From positions 806,001 to 870,000 of the forward strand of contig NZ_JAPPRC010000006.1 in NCBI RefSeq assembly GCF_026672425.1: DNA of 64,000 nt, read 5' to 3'. The first letter of the stretch is position 1; each line of letters starts with the position of its first letter. The stretch comes from Pannonibacter sp. SL95. Lineage in GTDB: Bacteria > Pseudomonadota > Alphaproteobacteria > Rhizobiales > Stappiaceae. Shown one piece after another: positions 48,014-57,517 of this stretch. The translations under genes were made by a program, and so were the position numbers. The notes under the pieces are model-generated. The model saw nothing but the letters and a program-made list of their open reading frames with translations. It was not told where the DNA came from and made no database searches.

Positions 48014-48799
48014 ATGGCTCAGGACGAACAAGGGAAATTGCCGCAACAGGTTGCCGCGCCAGAGCTTGAATGGCTGGACGATGGCGTGCCCCGCGCGCCG
48101 CGATTTGGCGACACCTACTTTTCGCGCGCCGGTGGCCTTGCCGAAACCGCTCATGTCTTTCACGCCGGCAACGGACTGCCATCGCGCTGGCAGTGCAGGG
48201 ACCGGTTCGTGATCGGGGAACTCGGCTTCGGCACCGGACTGAACCTGCTTGCCACTCTGGCACTGCTGCGCGACGAGCGGGCGCCGCCGCACCTGACCTA
48301 CATCACGGTCGAGGCCTTCCCGCTGTCGATCGCCCAGCTCGAGAGGGCCCATGCCGCCTTTCCGGAGCTGGGCCTGCTTGCCGGCAGTCTGCGGCAGCAG
48401 CTGGCAGCTGCCCGCATCGGGGAGGGTGCTGCTGCGGGCTGGCACCGGATGGAAATGCCGGGCGTGACACTCTGGCTTGGTCTTGGAGATGCCAACCGGC
48501 TTGTCCCCAAGCTGGTGAACGAGCAGGCTCCCATTGCCTTAAGATCCTGTCTTCCCGTGGATGCCTGGTTCCTCGACGGCTTTGCCCCATCACGCAACCC
48601 GGAGCTCTGGCAGCCGGGTCTGATGCAGGCGGTTTATGCAGCAACAGCCAAGGACGGCAGCTTCGCAACCTACACCTCCGCCGGCTGGGTTCGCCGCGCC
48701 CTGGCGCAGGCCGGCTTCACCGTCGAGAAGCGCAAGGGTTTTGCGGGAAAGCGTCAGATGTCGGTGGGATGGAGAGGCGAGGTTACCCCCGGCCGATAA
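48014..48799 (+). CDS. mnmD: tRNA wobble-uridine methyltransferase MnmD
   Basis: 261 residues. GDTYFSRAGGLAETAHVFHAGNGLP and FVIGELGFGTGLNLLATL (SAM motif I) are hallmarks of MnmD, the methylating half of the MnmC pathway that makes mnm5s2U34 of tRNA. Further motifs are DAWFLDGFAPSRNPELW and TSAGWVRRAL. It is encoded alone, not fused to an oxidase. It is divergent from an MnmC1-like oxidase gene, so the split halves sit back to back. The stop overlaps the convergent SDR gene by 17 bp. Confidence 0.9.
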   Translation: MAQDEQGKLPQQVAAPELEWLDDGVPRAPRFGDTYFSRAGGLAETAHVFHAGNGLPSRWQCRDRFVIGELGFGTGLNLLATLALLRDERAPPHLTYITVEAFPLSIAQLERAHAAFPELGLLAGSLRQQLAAARIGEGAAAGWHRMEMPGVTLWLGLGDANRLVPKLVNEQAPIALRSCLPVDAWFLDGFAPSRNPELWQPGLMQAVYAATAKDGSFATYTSAGWVRRALAQAGFTVEKRKGFAGKRQMSVGWRGEVTPGR

Positions 48800-49541
48800 A
48801 GGGCATCGCGGTGGCCATCACGGTCATGAACTGCACGTTTGCCTGAAGCGGCAGGCTGGCCATGTGCAGCACGGAGCTGGCCACGTGCTGGACGTCCATG
48901 ACGGGCTCGGCGGCAACCGTTCCGTTGGCCTGCGGCACGCCTTTGCTCATCGCATCCGTCATGTCCGAGGCAGCGTTGCCGATGTCGATCTGGCCGCAGG
49001 CGATGTTGAAGCGGCGGCCGTCGAGCGACAGGCTGCGGGTGAGGCCGGTAATGGCGTGTTTCGACGTGGTGTAGGCAACTGAGCCCGGACGCGGCACATG
49101 CGCGGAAATCGAGCCATTGTTGATGATGCGCCCGCCCTGCGGCGACTGCCGCCGCATCAGCGCGAAGGCGGCACGGGCAATCAAAAAGGCACCGTTCACG
49201 TTCACGTCGATCACAGTCCGGAACTCCTGCGGACTGATCTCGTCGATTGTGCGCGAGAGAAGGCTGATGCCCGCGTTGTTGAAGACCACATCAAGCCGGC
49301 CAAACCGCGCCTCCAGAGCGGCAAACAGTCCATCGACGAAGGCCTCGTCGCTGACATCGCCGGCAAGACAAAGCGCCCGCGCGGCTGGCGCGCCGGAGAG
49401 GGCCAGCGTCTCATCGAGGGCGTCCAGCCGGCGCCCTGTCAGGACAACCTGTGCCCCGGCCTCAAGGAAGGCAATCGCAGTAGCCCGGCCAATGCCGGCG
49501 CTGGCACCCGTGACGAGAATAGTCTTTTCCGACAAGGACAT
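48783..49541 (-). CDS. Short-chain dehydrogenase/reductase
   Basis: 252 residues, classical SDR. Cofactor motif TGASAGIGRA is at about residues 11-20, then NNAG, then the catalytic Ser-Tyr-Lys set (NGSISAH, YTTSK). The R at GRRLDAL suggests NADP preference. The substrate is unknown. The ATG at 49541 has a weak ribosome site. It is divergent from the MHYT-LytTR gene across 181 bp. Confidence 0.92.
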   Translation of the reverse strand: MSLSEKTILVTGASAGIGRATAIAFLEAGAQVVLTGRRLDALDETLALSGAPAARALCLAGDVSDEAFVDGLFAALEARFGRLDVVFNNAGISLLSRTIDEISPQEFRTVIDVNVNGAFLIARAAFALMRRQSPQGGRIINNGSISAHVPRPGSVAYTTSKHAITGLTRSLSLDGRRFNIACGQIDIGNAASDMTDAMSKGVPQANGTVAAEPVMDVQHVASSVLHMASLPLQANVQFMTVMATAMPFIGRG

Positions 49542-49722
49542 GTTCGCTGGACCCGGTGTTGTGGTGGCGTTGGAATGGCGCGGAGAAAATAGGTTAGAGA
49601 CCTCGTCCCGCCCATGCAATGGCTGGCGGGCTGTGGACATTTCACAGACTTTCCTTATCCTTACGGCAGTGCCGGGGAGGAGGCTGCGTTCATCGCGGTG
49701 CCGGCAGGAGGGAGACGCGAGG

Positions 49723-51135
49723 ATGGGACTCACCCATGAGCCCTGGCTCGTTGCCTTGTCCGTTCTGGTTGCCTTCCAGGGCAGCTTTGTCGGATTGAGC
49801 ATGGCCATCCGCGTGCGTGACGCGCGCGATGCACGCCGGCGCATGCTGCTGGCGGGCTCCGCATTGACCCTCGCCCTCGGCATCTGGTCCATGCATTTCG
49901 TCGGCATGCTGGCGGCACAGCTGCCGGTGGCGGTTGATTTCCTCGTGCTGCCGACGTTGCTGTCGTTTCTGATCTGCGTCCTGGTCGTCGGGCTGGCGGT
50001 GTTCACGGCAGCACGGCGAAGGGGCGGTCTTACGCGGTTGCGATTGCTCATCTCGGCCTTTGTCATGGGCGCGGGCATTGCCACCATGCATTACCTCGGC
50101 ATGCTGGCACTGCATGCCTCGTCGCACATGACCCATGATCCGCGATTTGTGGGCGCCAGTTTTCTGGTGGCCTTTTGCGTATCCGGCCTGGCGCTCTGGC
50201 TTGCCTTCGGCACGGTTCGACGTCCACCCGTGCTGGTGTCGGCGCTTGCGCTCGCACTTGCCATCGCCGCGATGCACTACATTGCCATGGCCGGCATGTC
50301 GCTGATGCCGATGGACGGCGGCGGTACGGGCGCGCCGGCTGTATCGCCCGGCATTCTTGCAATCATCGTCTCGGTCGTCGCCTTTCTCGTTTCCGGCCTC
50401 TTTCTGCTGACCCTTGTGCCGGAAACCGAGGAGGCGGAGCCGCCGCTGCCGCTGTCAGCACCAACGCCGGCCGCGCAGCCAGGTCCTGCGACTGCCGCCA
50501 ATGAAACCGCACATCCGGGAGAGGACGACGAGGCAGCGCAAATGACCAGCGTTGCCTCTCTGGCAGCGCTCTCGCCGGTGCCGGCACCCACGCGCGACGG
50601 TCTTGCCGAACCGTTGCGGCGCGCGGCGCTTGGCCTGCAGAGCGCGCCGGACGAAGCGCGCCTGCGGTCTCAACTCGCCGTGGGCGGCCTGTCCCTGCCC
50701 ATCGAGCGCGATGGCGGCAAGGCGCGTCTGGCCGTGGGCGAGATTGTCGCCGTGCAGGCAGATGCCCATTACACCCGGGTGTTCGATCTGCAGCGCGCCT
50801 ATTTCTGTCCCCTGTCGATCACCGAAGTCGAACGCCTGCTCGACGGGCGCCATTTCACGCGCGTGCATCGCTCGCACATCGTCAATCTCGGCCGGGTCCG
50901 CGCGTTGCGGCGGGCCGGGGACAGCGGAATGGTGCTGCTGGAAGGAAGTCACGGCCACAGCGCGCCGGTCAGCCGGTCCAAATGGCCAAGACTCAAGTCG
51001 CGCGTTGCCGGTGAGGCGGTCAACGCGGCCGAGTACACCGCACTCTCTCTGACAATCGAAAGGTCGGGTGACGCTTCGGAAGCGCCGCCGCCGGGACAGC
51101 GCATCTCCATGCGCCAGATGCGGCAACCCTGCTGA
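49723..51135 (+). CDS. MHYT-LytTR sensor-regulator (CoxC/CoxH-like)
   Basis: 470 residues. The N-terminal half is a membrane MHYT domain with seven helices and three copies of the motif: SMHFVGMLA, TMHYLGMLA and AMHYIAMAG. The His/Met residues may hold a metal, possibly copper, able to sense CO or O2. A proline-rich linker (about residues 235-300) leads to a C-terminal LytTR DNA-binding domain (IVAVQADAHYTRVFD, HFTRVHRSHIVNLGRV). The layout matches CoxC and CoxH of carboxidotrophic bacteria. GGAGGGAG precedes the ATG. Its place ahead of coxM marks it as the likely regulator of the cox operon. Confidence 0.88.
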   Translation: MGLTHEPWLVALSVLVAFQGSFVGLSMAIRVRDARDARRRMLLAGSALTLALGIWSMHFVGMLAAQLPVAVDFLVLPTLLSFLICVLVVGLAVFTAARRRGGLTRLRLLISAFVMGAGIATMHYLGMLALHASSHMTHDPRFVGASFLVAFCVSGLALWLAFGTVRRPPVLVSALALALAIAAMHYIAMAGMSLMPMDGGGTGAPAVSPGILAIIVSVVAFLVSGLFLLTLVPETEEAEPPLPLSAPTPAAQPGPATAANETAHPGEDDEAAQMTSVASLAALSPVPAPTRDGLAEPLRRAALGLQSAPDEARLRSQLAVGGLSLPIERDGGKARLAVGEIVAVQADAHYTRVFDLQRAYFCPLSITEVERLLDGRHFTRVHRSHIVNLGRVRALRRAGDSGMVLLEGSHGHSAPVSRSKWPRLKSRVAGEAVNAAEYTALSLTIERSGDASEAPPPGQRISMRQMRQPC

Positions 51136-51207
51136 CGCATTTCGTGCAACTCGCGCCGCATTTCGTGCAGAGGCAGCGCGAATGGTGCAGCTCCCGTTGT
51201 GCGTGCA
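51136..51207. promoter_or_regulatory. Direct repeats before coxM, candidate LytTR site
   Basis: CGCATTTCGTGCA occurs at 51136-51148 and 51157-51169, 21 bp apart start to start. Related CGTGCA/GGTGCA cores follow at 51184-51189 and 51202-51207. LytTR proteins bind pairs of short direct repeats about two helical turns apart, and a LytTR regulator is encoded immediately upstream. Confidence 0.6.
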
Positions 51208-51292
51208 CCGCACACACCGCCAGCCTCCGGATCTGGAGCAAGCGGTTTGGCCCGGCATTCCCGAGCTGACCGCACCGGTGAGGGAGGAAGCC

Positions 51293-52159
51293 GTGATCCC
51301 AGGACAGTTCACCTATCACAGACCATCGACCGTACAGGAGGCGGTGGCCCTTCTTGCCAGCCACGGCGAGGAAGCCCGGCCGCTGGCCGGCGGCCACAGC
51401 CTGATCCCCATGATGAAGCTGCGCATGGCAGCGCCCGAGCATCTTGTCGACCTCGGCGGGGTCGCCGAGCTGAAGGGCATTCGCGATGACGCAGGCCATA
51501 TCGTCATCGGCGCCACCACGACGCAGCACGAAGTGATCGGATCCGAGCTTCTTGCGAGCAAGTTGCCGATCCTGCGCGAGACCTCGCTGGTGATTGCCGA
51601 TCCGCAGATCCGTTATGTCGGCACCATCGGCGGCAATGTCGCCAACGGCGATCCGGGCAACGACATGCCGGCGCTGATGCAGTGCCTGAATGCCAGCTAC
51701 GTGCTCGTCGGCCCGTCGGGCGAACGTCATGTGGCGGCGCGTGAGTTCTACGAGGCGGCCTATTTCACGGCGCTGAGCCCTGACGAGATCGTGGCCGCGA
51801 TCCGCATTCCGGTGCCGGCTGCCGGGCACGGCTACGCCTACGAGAAGCTGAAGCGCAAGGTCGGCGACTACGCCACGGCGGCGGCTGCCGTGATGCTGAC
51901 CCGCAGCGGACATCAGATCACCTCCTGCGCCATTGGCCTCACCAATGTTGCCGACACGCCGCTGTTTGCCGAGGAGGCGGGCCGCATCCTGACCGGATCG
52001 TCCATGGAAGCCAATGTGGTCACCCGTGCCGTTGCTGCAGCCGAAGCAATCACCAATCCCGCCTCCGACGGCCGTGGGCCGGCGGAATACCGCACGCGCA
52101 TGGCCGGCGTGATGCTGCGCCGGGCATTGGCCCGCGCCTATGACCGCGCAGCGGCCTGA
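51293..52159 (+). CDS. coxM: CO dehydrogenase medium (FAD) subunit
   Basis: 288 residues, the length of Oligotropha CoxM. FAD-binding motifs [13 protein letters not shown] and [14 protein letters not shown] are present. It passes electrons from the small subunit to the quinone pool. The start is GTG 51293, preceded by GAGGGAGGAAG; an open frame further upstream crosses the regulator site and has no family features. The next gene (coxS) begins 12 bases after the stop. Confidence 0.95.
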   Translation: MIPGQFTYHRPSTVQEAVALLASHGEEARPLAGGHSLIPMMKLRMAAPEHLVDLGGVAELKGIRDDAGHIVIGATTTQHEVIGSELLASKLPILRETSLVIADPQIRYVGTIGGNVANGDPGNDMPALMQCLNASYVLVGPSGERHVAAREFYEAAYFTALSPDEIVAAIRIPVPAAGHGYAYEKLKRKVGDYATAAAAVMLTRSGHQITSCAIGLTNVADTPLFAEEAGRILTGSSMEANVVTRAVAAAEAITNPASDGRGPAEYRTRMAGVMLRRALARAYDRAAA

Positions 52160-52170
52160 GGGAGACAAAG

Positions 52171-52680
52171 ATGAGCGAAATCGAACAGCATCCCCTGACC
52201 CTCACGGTCAATGGCAAGAAGGTGCAGCGCTTCGTCGAGCCGCGCACGCTGCTGATCCACTTCCTGCGCGAGGAACTGTCCCTGACCGGACCGCATATCG
52301 GCTGCGAGACATCCCACTGCGGCGCCTGCACCATCGAGATGAACGGCATGTCGGTGAAGTCCTGCACCATGTTTGCCGTCCAGGCGAACGGGGCGGAGAT
52401 CACCACCATCGAAGGCATGGCCGCTGCCGATGGCACCCTGTCGGCATTGCAGGAAGGCTTCCGCCAGATGCATGGCCTGCAGTGCGGCTATTGCACGCCC
52501 GGCATGATCCTGCGCGCGCATGTGCTCTTGAAGGAAAATCCGAACCCGACCGAAGCGGAAATCCGCGCCGGCATTGCCGGTAACCTGTGCCGCTGCACCG
52601 GCTACCAGAACATCGTCAAGGCGATCCAGTACGCCGCCGCCAAGCTGGCCGGGCGTGACTTCCAGGAGGCAGCAGAATGA
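52171..52680 (+). CDS. coxS: CO dehydrogenase small (2Fe-2S) subunit
   Basis: 169 residues with two [2Fe-2S] clusters. The N-terminal plant-type site is [14 protein letters not shown] and a downstream Cys; the C-terminal site is CGYCTPGM and CRCTGYQ. It carries electrons from the molybdenum site on CoxL to the FAD of CoxM. The ATG is preceded by GAGGGAGAC, and the stop overlaps the coxL start (ATGA). Confidence 0.97.
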   Translation: MSEIEQHPLTLTVNGKKVQRFVEPRTLLIHFLREELSLTGPHIGCETSHCGACTIEMNGMSVKSCTMFAVQANGAEITTIEGMAAADGTLSALQEGFRQMHGLQCGYCTPGMILRAHVLLKENPNPTEAEIRAGIAGNLCRCTGYQNIVKAIQYAAAKLAGRDFQEAAE

Positions 52681-55097
52681 ACGACATGACGCTGACCAAG
52701 GAGCAGCGCGAGGCCCGCCTTGAAGGCATGGGCTGCAAGCGCAAGCGCGTCGAGGACATCCGCTTCACGCAGGGCAAGGGCCAGTATGTCGACGACATCA
52801 AGATGCCCGGCATGCTGTTCGGCGACTTCGTCCGCTCACCCTATCCGCATGCGCGGGTGAAGAAGATTGATGCCTCGCGGGCCCTGGCCCTGCCGGGCGT
52901 GATCGCGGTGCTGACGGCGGAAGACCTCAAGGGCGTCAACCTCGCCTGGATGCCGACGCTCGCCGGTGACGTGCAGATGGTGCTGGCCGACGGCAAGGTG
53001 CTGTACCAGAACCAGGAAGTTGCCTTCGTGCTGGCCGAGGACCGCTATCTCGCCGACGACGCGATCCAGCTTGTCGATGTGGAATATGAGGAACTGCCGG
53101 TTCTGGTCGACCCGTTCAAGTCGATGGACCCGGATGCCCCGGTGCTGCGCGAGGATCTGGTCGGCAAGACCAGCGGTGCGCACGGCCCGCGCAAGCACCA
53201 CAACCACATCTTCACCTGGGATGTCGGCGACAAGGACCTGACCGACAAGGCCTTCCGCGAGGCCGATGTCACCATCAAGGAGCTGATCTCCTATCACCGC
53301 ACCCATCCCTCGCCGCTGGAGACCTGCCAGTGCGTCGCGGCGATGGACAAGGTGAAGGGCGAGCTGACGCTCTACGGCACCTTCCAGGCGCCGCATGTCA
53401 TCCGCACCGTGGCCTCGCTGCTCTCGACGATCCCGGAGCACAAGATCCACGTCATCGCGCCAGACATCGGCGGCGGCTTCGGCAACAAGGTCGGGGCCTA
53501 TCCCGGCTACATCTGCGCCATCGTCGCCTCCATCGTCACCGGCCGTCCGGTGAAATGGGTCGAGGACCGGATGGAGAACCTCTCCACCACGTCCTTTGCC
53601 CGCGACTACCACATGACCACCGAGATTGCCGCCCGCAAGGATGGCACGGTGACCGGCCTGCGCGTGCACGTGCTGGCTGACCACGGCGGCTTCGATGCCT
53701 GCGCCGATCCGTCCAAGTGGCCGGCCGGCTTCTTCAACATCGTCACCGGCTCCTATGACTTCCCGGTCGCCCATCTCTCGGTCGACGGCGTCTACACCAA
53801 CAAGGCGCCCGGCGGCGTTGCCTACCGCTGTTCCTTCCGCGTTACGGAAGCTGCCTACTGCATCGAGCGGGCGATGGACATCCTGGCGCAGAAGCTCGGG
53901 ATGGACCCGGCGGACCTCCGGATGAAGAACTTCATCCGCCGCGACCAGTTCCCCTACCAGTCTGCGCTGGGCTGGGAATATGACAGCGGCGACTATCACC
54001 TCGCCATGCAGAAGGCGATGGACACGCTGAACTATCGCGCACTGCGCGAAGAGCAGAAGCAGAAACAGGAAGCGTTCAGGCGCGGCGAGACCCGCGAGAT
54101 CATGGGCATCGGCATCTCGTTCTTCACCGAGATCGTCGGCGCCGGCCCGTCCAAGAACTGCGACATCCTGGGCGTTGCCATGTTCGACAGCGCCGAGATC
54201 CGCGTCCATCCGACCGGATCGGTGATCTCGCGCATGGGCACCAAGAGCCAGGGCCAGGGACACGAGACCACCTGGGCCCAGATCATCGCCACCGAGATCG
54301 GCATCCCGGCCGAGAACATCATGGTGGAAGAAGGCAACACCGACACGGCACCCTATGGCCTTGGCACCTATGGCTCGCGCTCCACACCGGTCGCCGGTGC
54401 TGCCATCGCGCTGGCGGCCCGCAAGATCCGCGCCAAGGCGCAGATGATCGCGGCCCACATGCTCGAGGTCTCCGAGTACGATCTGGAGTGGGATGTCGAT
54501 GGGTTCCAAGTGAAGGGCAACCCGCAGGCGCGCAAGTCCATGACCGAGATCGCCTGGGCCGCCTATCATCTGCCGCCCCCGGGCATGGAACCGGGCCTGG
54601 AAGCGGTCAGCTATTATGATCCGCCCAACATGACCTATCCGTTCGGAGCCTATTTCTGCGTGATGGACATCGATGTCGACACGGGCGTTGCAAAGACCCG
54701 GCGCTTCTACGCGCTCGATGACTGCGGCACCCGCATCAACCCGATGATCATCGAAGGCCAGGTGCACGGCGGCCTGACAGAGGCCTTCGCCATCGCGATG
54801 GGGCAGGAGATCCGCTACGACGAGGCCGGCAACGTCATGGGGGCGTCCTTCATGGACTTCTTCCTGCCGACCGCCGTCGAGACGCCGCACTGGGAAACGG
54901 ACTTTACCGTGACCCCCAGCCCGCATCACCCGATCGGGGCCAAGGGCGTGGGCGAAAGCCCGAATGTCGGCGGCGTGCCGGCCTTCTCCAACGCGGTCAA
55001 CGACGCCTTCGCCTTCCTCGGCTCCACCCACATCCAGATGCCGCATGACAGCTGGCGCCTCTGGAAGGTGGCAAAGGAGCTCGGCGCGACGGCCTGA
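52677..55097 (+). CDS. coxL: Form I CO dehydrogenase large (molybdenum-copper) subunit
   Basis: 806 residues (Oligotropha 809). The active-site loop AYRCSFR lies at about residues 382-388 with the copper-binding Cys at 385, the defining signature of true form I CO dehydrogenase; form II reads AYRGAGR. The catalytic Glu is in KGVGESPN at about residue 760. It oxidises CO to CO2 with electrons passing to the respiratory chain. Together with coxM and coxS it forms the heterotrimer. The start overlaps the coxS stop. Confidence 0.98.
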   Translation: MNDMTLTKEQREARLEGMGCKRKRVEDIRFTQGKGQYVDDIKMPGMLFGDFVRSPYPHARVKKIDASRALALPGVIAVLTAEDLKGVNLAWMPTLAGDVQMVLADGKVLYQNQEVAFVLAEDRYLADDAIQLVDVEYEELPVLVDPFKSMDPDAPVLREDLVGKTSGAHGPRKHHNHIFTWDVGDKDLTDKAFREADVTIKELISYHRTHPSPLETCQCVAAMDKVKGELTLYGTFQAPHVIRTVASLLSTIPEHKIHVIAPDIGGGFGNKVGAYPGYICAIVASIVTGRPVKWVEDRMENLSTTSFARDYHMTTEIAARKDGTVTGLRVHVLADHGGFDACADPSKWPAGFFNIVTGSYDFPVAHLSVDGVYTNKAPGGVAYRCSFRVTEAAYCIERAMDILAQKLGMDPADLRMKNFIRRDQFPYQSALGWEYDSGDYHLAMQKAMDTLNYRALREEQKQKQEAFRRGETREIMGIGISFFTEIVGAGPSKNCDILGVAMFDSAEIRVHPTGSVISRMGTKSQGQGHETTWAQIIATEIGIPAENIMVEEGNTDTAPYGLGTYGSRSTPVAGAAIALAARKIRAKAQMIAAHMLEVSEYDLEWDVDGFQVKGNPQARKSMTEIAWAAYHLPPPGMEPGLEAVSYYDPPNMTYPFGAYFCVMDIDVDTGVAKTRRFYALDDCGTRINPMIIEGQVHGGLTEAFAIAMGQEIRYDEAGNVMGASFMDFFLPTAVETPHWETDFTVTPSPHHPIGAKGVGESPNVGGVPAFSNAVNDAFAFLGSTHIQMPHDSWRLWKVAKELGATA

Positions 55098-55194
55098 CAC
55101 TGCCTGTGGCCGGGCGGAGCGCTTGCGCTCCGTCCGGGGCATGGCCAACACCCTGCTCACAAAGAGGGGAACTGGCGCGGGTAGACCATCCGGC

Positions 55195-55320
55195 GTCATC
55201 CCGGACGCAGCGAAGCGAAGATCCGGGACCGGAGGGCCGCGGCGCTCGATCGGGAGACGTCGAACCGTTTGGACTTCGGCTCTCCGGTCCCGGCTCGGCG
55301 CTGCGCTTGGCCGGGATGAC
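55195..55320. repeat. Palindromic extragenic element between coxL and coxD
   Basis: GTCATCCCGG (55195-55204) and CCGGGATGAC (55311-55320) are inverted ends. CCGGGACCGGAG (55223-55234) and CTCCGGTCCCGG (55282-55293) are a perfect inner pair. The 126-bp element can fold into a long hairpin. It resembles repetitive extragenic palindromes of alphaproteobacteria. Only one copy was seen in the window. It fills most of the 318-bp gap, and no gene is present there. Confidence 0.6.
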
Positions 55321-55415
55321 GCAGGTGAGATCGGTGACGACCTCAACCGGCGTTCGAGTGCCGGAGCCATGGCCGTCTCCACTCGCTTCACCCCACACCA
55401 GGACCGGACTGATCC

Positions 55416-56294
55416 ATGACCCGAACCAAGGACAGCATCGCCAAGGCCTTTGCCAGCGCCGGCTACATCGCCGACGAGGGATTGCTGACGGCCGTGCTGC
55501 TGATGGAGGTGCTGGCGCGGCCACTGCTGCTGGAGGGCGAGGCCGGGGTCGGCAAGACGGAGGTCGCCAAGGCGCTGGCAGCCAGCGAGGGCACAGACCT
55601 GATCCGGCTGCAGTGCTTCGAAGGGCTCGACCGCTCCGATGCGCTTTACGAATGGAACTATCAGCGCCAGCTTCTCGCCATCAAAGCGCATGAGGGGCAG
55701 GGCGATCCGGACGCCCTCGAGAGTGCCATCTTCTCGGAAAAATACCTGCTGCAGCGGCCGCTGCTGGCTGCCATCCGCAGTCCGCGTCCGGTGGTTTTGC
55801 TGATCGACGAGGTCGACCGGGCCGACGAAGAGTTCGAGGCGTTCCTGCTGGAAGTCCTGTCGGACTATCAGGTCTCGATCCCGGAGCTTGGCACCATTCC
55901 GGCCGCCAGCATTCCCCGCGTTGTGCTCACCTCGAACGGCACGCGCGAACTCTCCGATGCCCTGCGCCGCCGCTGCCTCTACCATTATGTCGACTACCCG
56001 GACGTCGGGCGTGAGGCTGAGATCCTGCGCGCCCGGGTTCCCAGCATCGACACGGCCTTCGCCCTGCAGATCGCCGAGCTGATGAGCCGGCTGCGCAAGG
56101 AGGATCTCGCCAAGGTGCCGGGCGTCGCCGAGACCATCGATTGGGCGGCCGCGCTGACGGGGCTGGGCGGCACCCATCTCGCCCGGGACCGGGAGCTGGT
56201 CTTCGATACGCTCGCCTGCGTCCTGAAGACCCGCGAGGACCGGTCCCGCATCACCCGCGAGGTGACGGACCGCCTCATCGGCAAGGTTGCGTGA
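55416..56294 (+). CDS. coxD: MoxR-type AAA+ ATPase CoxD
   Basis: 292 residues. Walker A GEAGVGKTEV is at about residues 41-50, Walker B VVLLIDEVDRADEE and sensor 1 VLTSNGTRELSDALRRRC follow. CoxD is a membrane-associated chaperone needed to build the sulfur-bridged Cu-Mo centre of CoxL. The gene overlaps no neighbour but ends eight bases before the coxE start. It is separated from coxL by the hairpin element, so its level may be set differently. Confidence 0.95.
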   Translation: MTRTKDSIAKAFASAGYIADEGLLTAVLLMEVLARPLLLEGEAGVGKTEVAKALAASEGTDLIRLQCFEGLDRSDALYEWNYQRQLLAIKAHEGQGDPDALESAIFSEKYLLQRPLLAAIRSPRPVVLLIDEVDRADEEFEAFLLEVLSDYQVSIPELGTIPAASIPRVVLTSNGTRELSDALRRRCLYHYVDYPDVGREAEILRARVPSIDTAFALQIAELMSRLRKEDLAKVPGVAETIDWAAALTGLGGTHLARDRELVFDTLACVLKTREDRSRITREVTDRLIGKVA

Positions 56295-56301
56295 GGAGGA
56301 C

Positions 56302-57507
56302 ATGAGCCAAACCGCTGCCTCCCAGACCGCCGAGTTTGAACCGGGTCCTGCCCTGCGCCTGACGCTGGCTGCCTTCGTCGCGCTGCTGCGCGACAAGGGC
56401 TTCCGCATCGGCCCGAGCGAGGCGGCGGATGCAGGCCGGCTGGTTACGGGTGCCGCCGGCCAGCGCGCGGCGACGTTGCGCCCGGCCTTGAAGGCCCTGT
56501 TCTGCGGCCGGCGCTCGGACTGGGTCGCCTTCGATGCGCTGTTTGATGCGCACTTCCTGCGCAAGGGCATGAAGAAGGCGGTGGCGCTCGCGGGCTCTGC
56601 AGGGGAGAGCGGCGGTGCCCGCACACTGAAGCAGATGCAGGACGAACAGGCCGCGCGCCGCTCGTCGCCCGCGCTGGACGTCAGCCGCGAGGCAGAAGCT
56701 CCCGAGGCCGGCGAGGAAGATCCGGCAGGCACCCGCGAGGGCGCAAGCCGGGCGGAGAACCTTGCCGAGACCGACTTCCGCAAGATCCGCGATCCGGAGC
56801 TGGAGGCCGAGGCGCATCGGCTCGCCGAACGGCTGGCGCTGGTGATGCGCCGCCGTCTCACCCGCCGCGACCGCATCCGCAGCCAGGGCCCGCGCCTCGA
56901 CCTGCGCCGCACCTTGCGCAAGTCGGTGGCCCGCGGTGGCCTGCCGCTGGATCTGGTGCACAAGGGACCGAAGCTGCGCCAGCTGCGCCTCGTCGTGCTG
57001 CTGGATGCCTCGGGCTCGATGAACAACTACACAGGCGTTTTCGTGCGCTTCGTGCATGGTCTGCTGGATGCCTTCCGGCTGGCCGATGCCTTCCTGGTCC
57101 ACACGCGGCTGGTGCATGTGTCCTCTGCGCTGAAGGAGCGGGATGCGGCGCGGGCGCTGGACCGGCTCGGGCTGATGGCCCAGGGCGTCGGTGGCGGCAC
57201 GCGCATCGGCGCGGCGCTCGCTGACTTCAACCGCTGGCACGCGGCCCGGGTGCTGACCTCGCGCAGCTGCGTCATCATCCTCTCCGATGGCTATGACACT
57301 GGCCCGGCCGAGGACATCGGCGCGGAAATGGCCCGGCTCGCACGCCGCTGCCGCCGCATCGTCTGGCTCAATCCGCTCATCGGCAGCGACGGCTATGCGC
57401 CGGTTGCCGCCGGCATGGCAGCCGCGCTGCCCCATGTCGACCTGTTCGCGCCCGCCCACAACCTTAAAAGCCTGGCGGCGCTCGAACCCTATCTGGCCAA
57501 GGTGTGA
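56302..57507 (+). CDS. coxE: VWA-domain maturation protein CoxE
   Basis: 401 residues. The C-terminal von Willebrand A domain has the MIDAS start LVVLLDASGSMNNYTGVFV, then GVGGGTRIGAAL and ILSDGYDTG. The N-terminal 200 residues are helical, with an acidic/arginine-rich linker. CoxE works with CoxD in inserting copper into the CO dehydrogenase site. ATG 56302 follows GAGGAGGA; a TTG at 56287 overlapping coxD is less likely. Confidence 0.94.
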   Translation: MSQTAASQTAEFEPGPALRLTLAAFVALLRDKGFRIGPSEAADAGRLVTGAAGQRAATLRPALKALFCGRRSDWVAFDALFDAHFLRKGMKKAVALAGSAGESGGARTLKQMQDEQAARRSSPALDVSREAEAPEAGEEDPAGTREGASRAENLAETDFRKIRDPELEAEAHRLAERLALVMRRRLTRRDRIRSQGPRLDLRRTLRKSVARGGLPLDLVHKGPKLRQLRLVVLLDASGSMNNYTGVFVRFVHGLLDAFRLADAFLVHTRLVHVSSALKERDAARALDRLGLMAQGVGGGTRIGAALADFNRWHAARVLTSRSCVIILSDGYDTGPAEDIGAEMARLARRCRRIVWLNPLIGSDGYAPVAAGMAAALPHVDLFAPAHNLKSLAALEPYLAKV

Positions 57508-57517
57508 GGATCAAAAC

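Noticed and set aside
52836-57026. A 1396-codon open frame antisense to coxL-coxD-coxE
   Set aside because: It mirrors the high-GC third-codon pattern of well-identified genes on the other strand, has no recognisable domains and no ribosome site.
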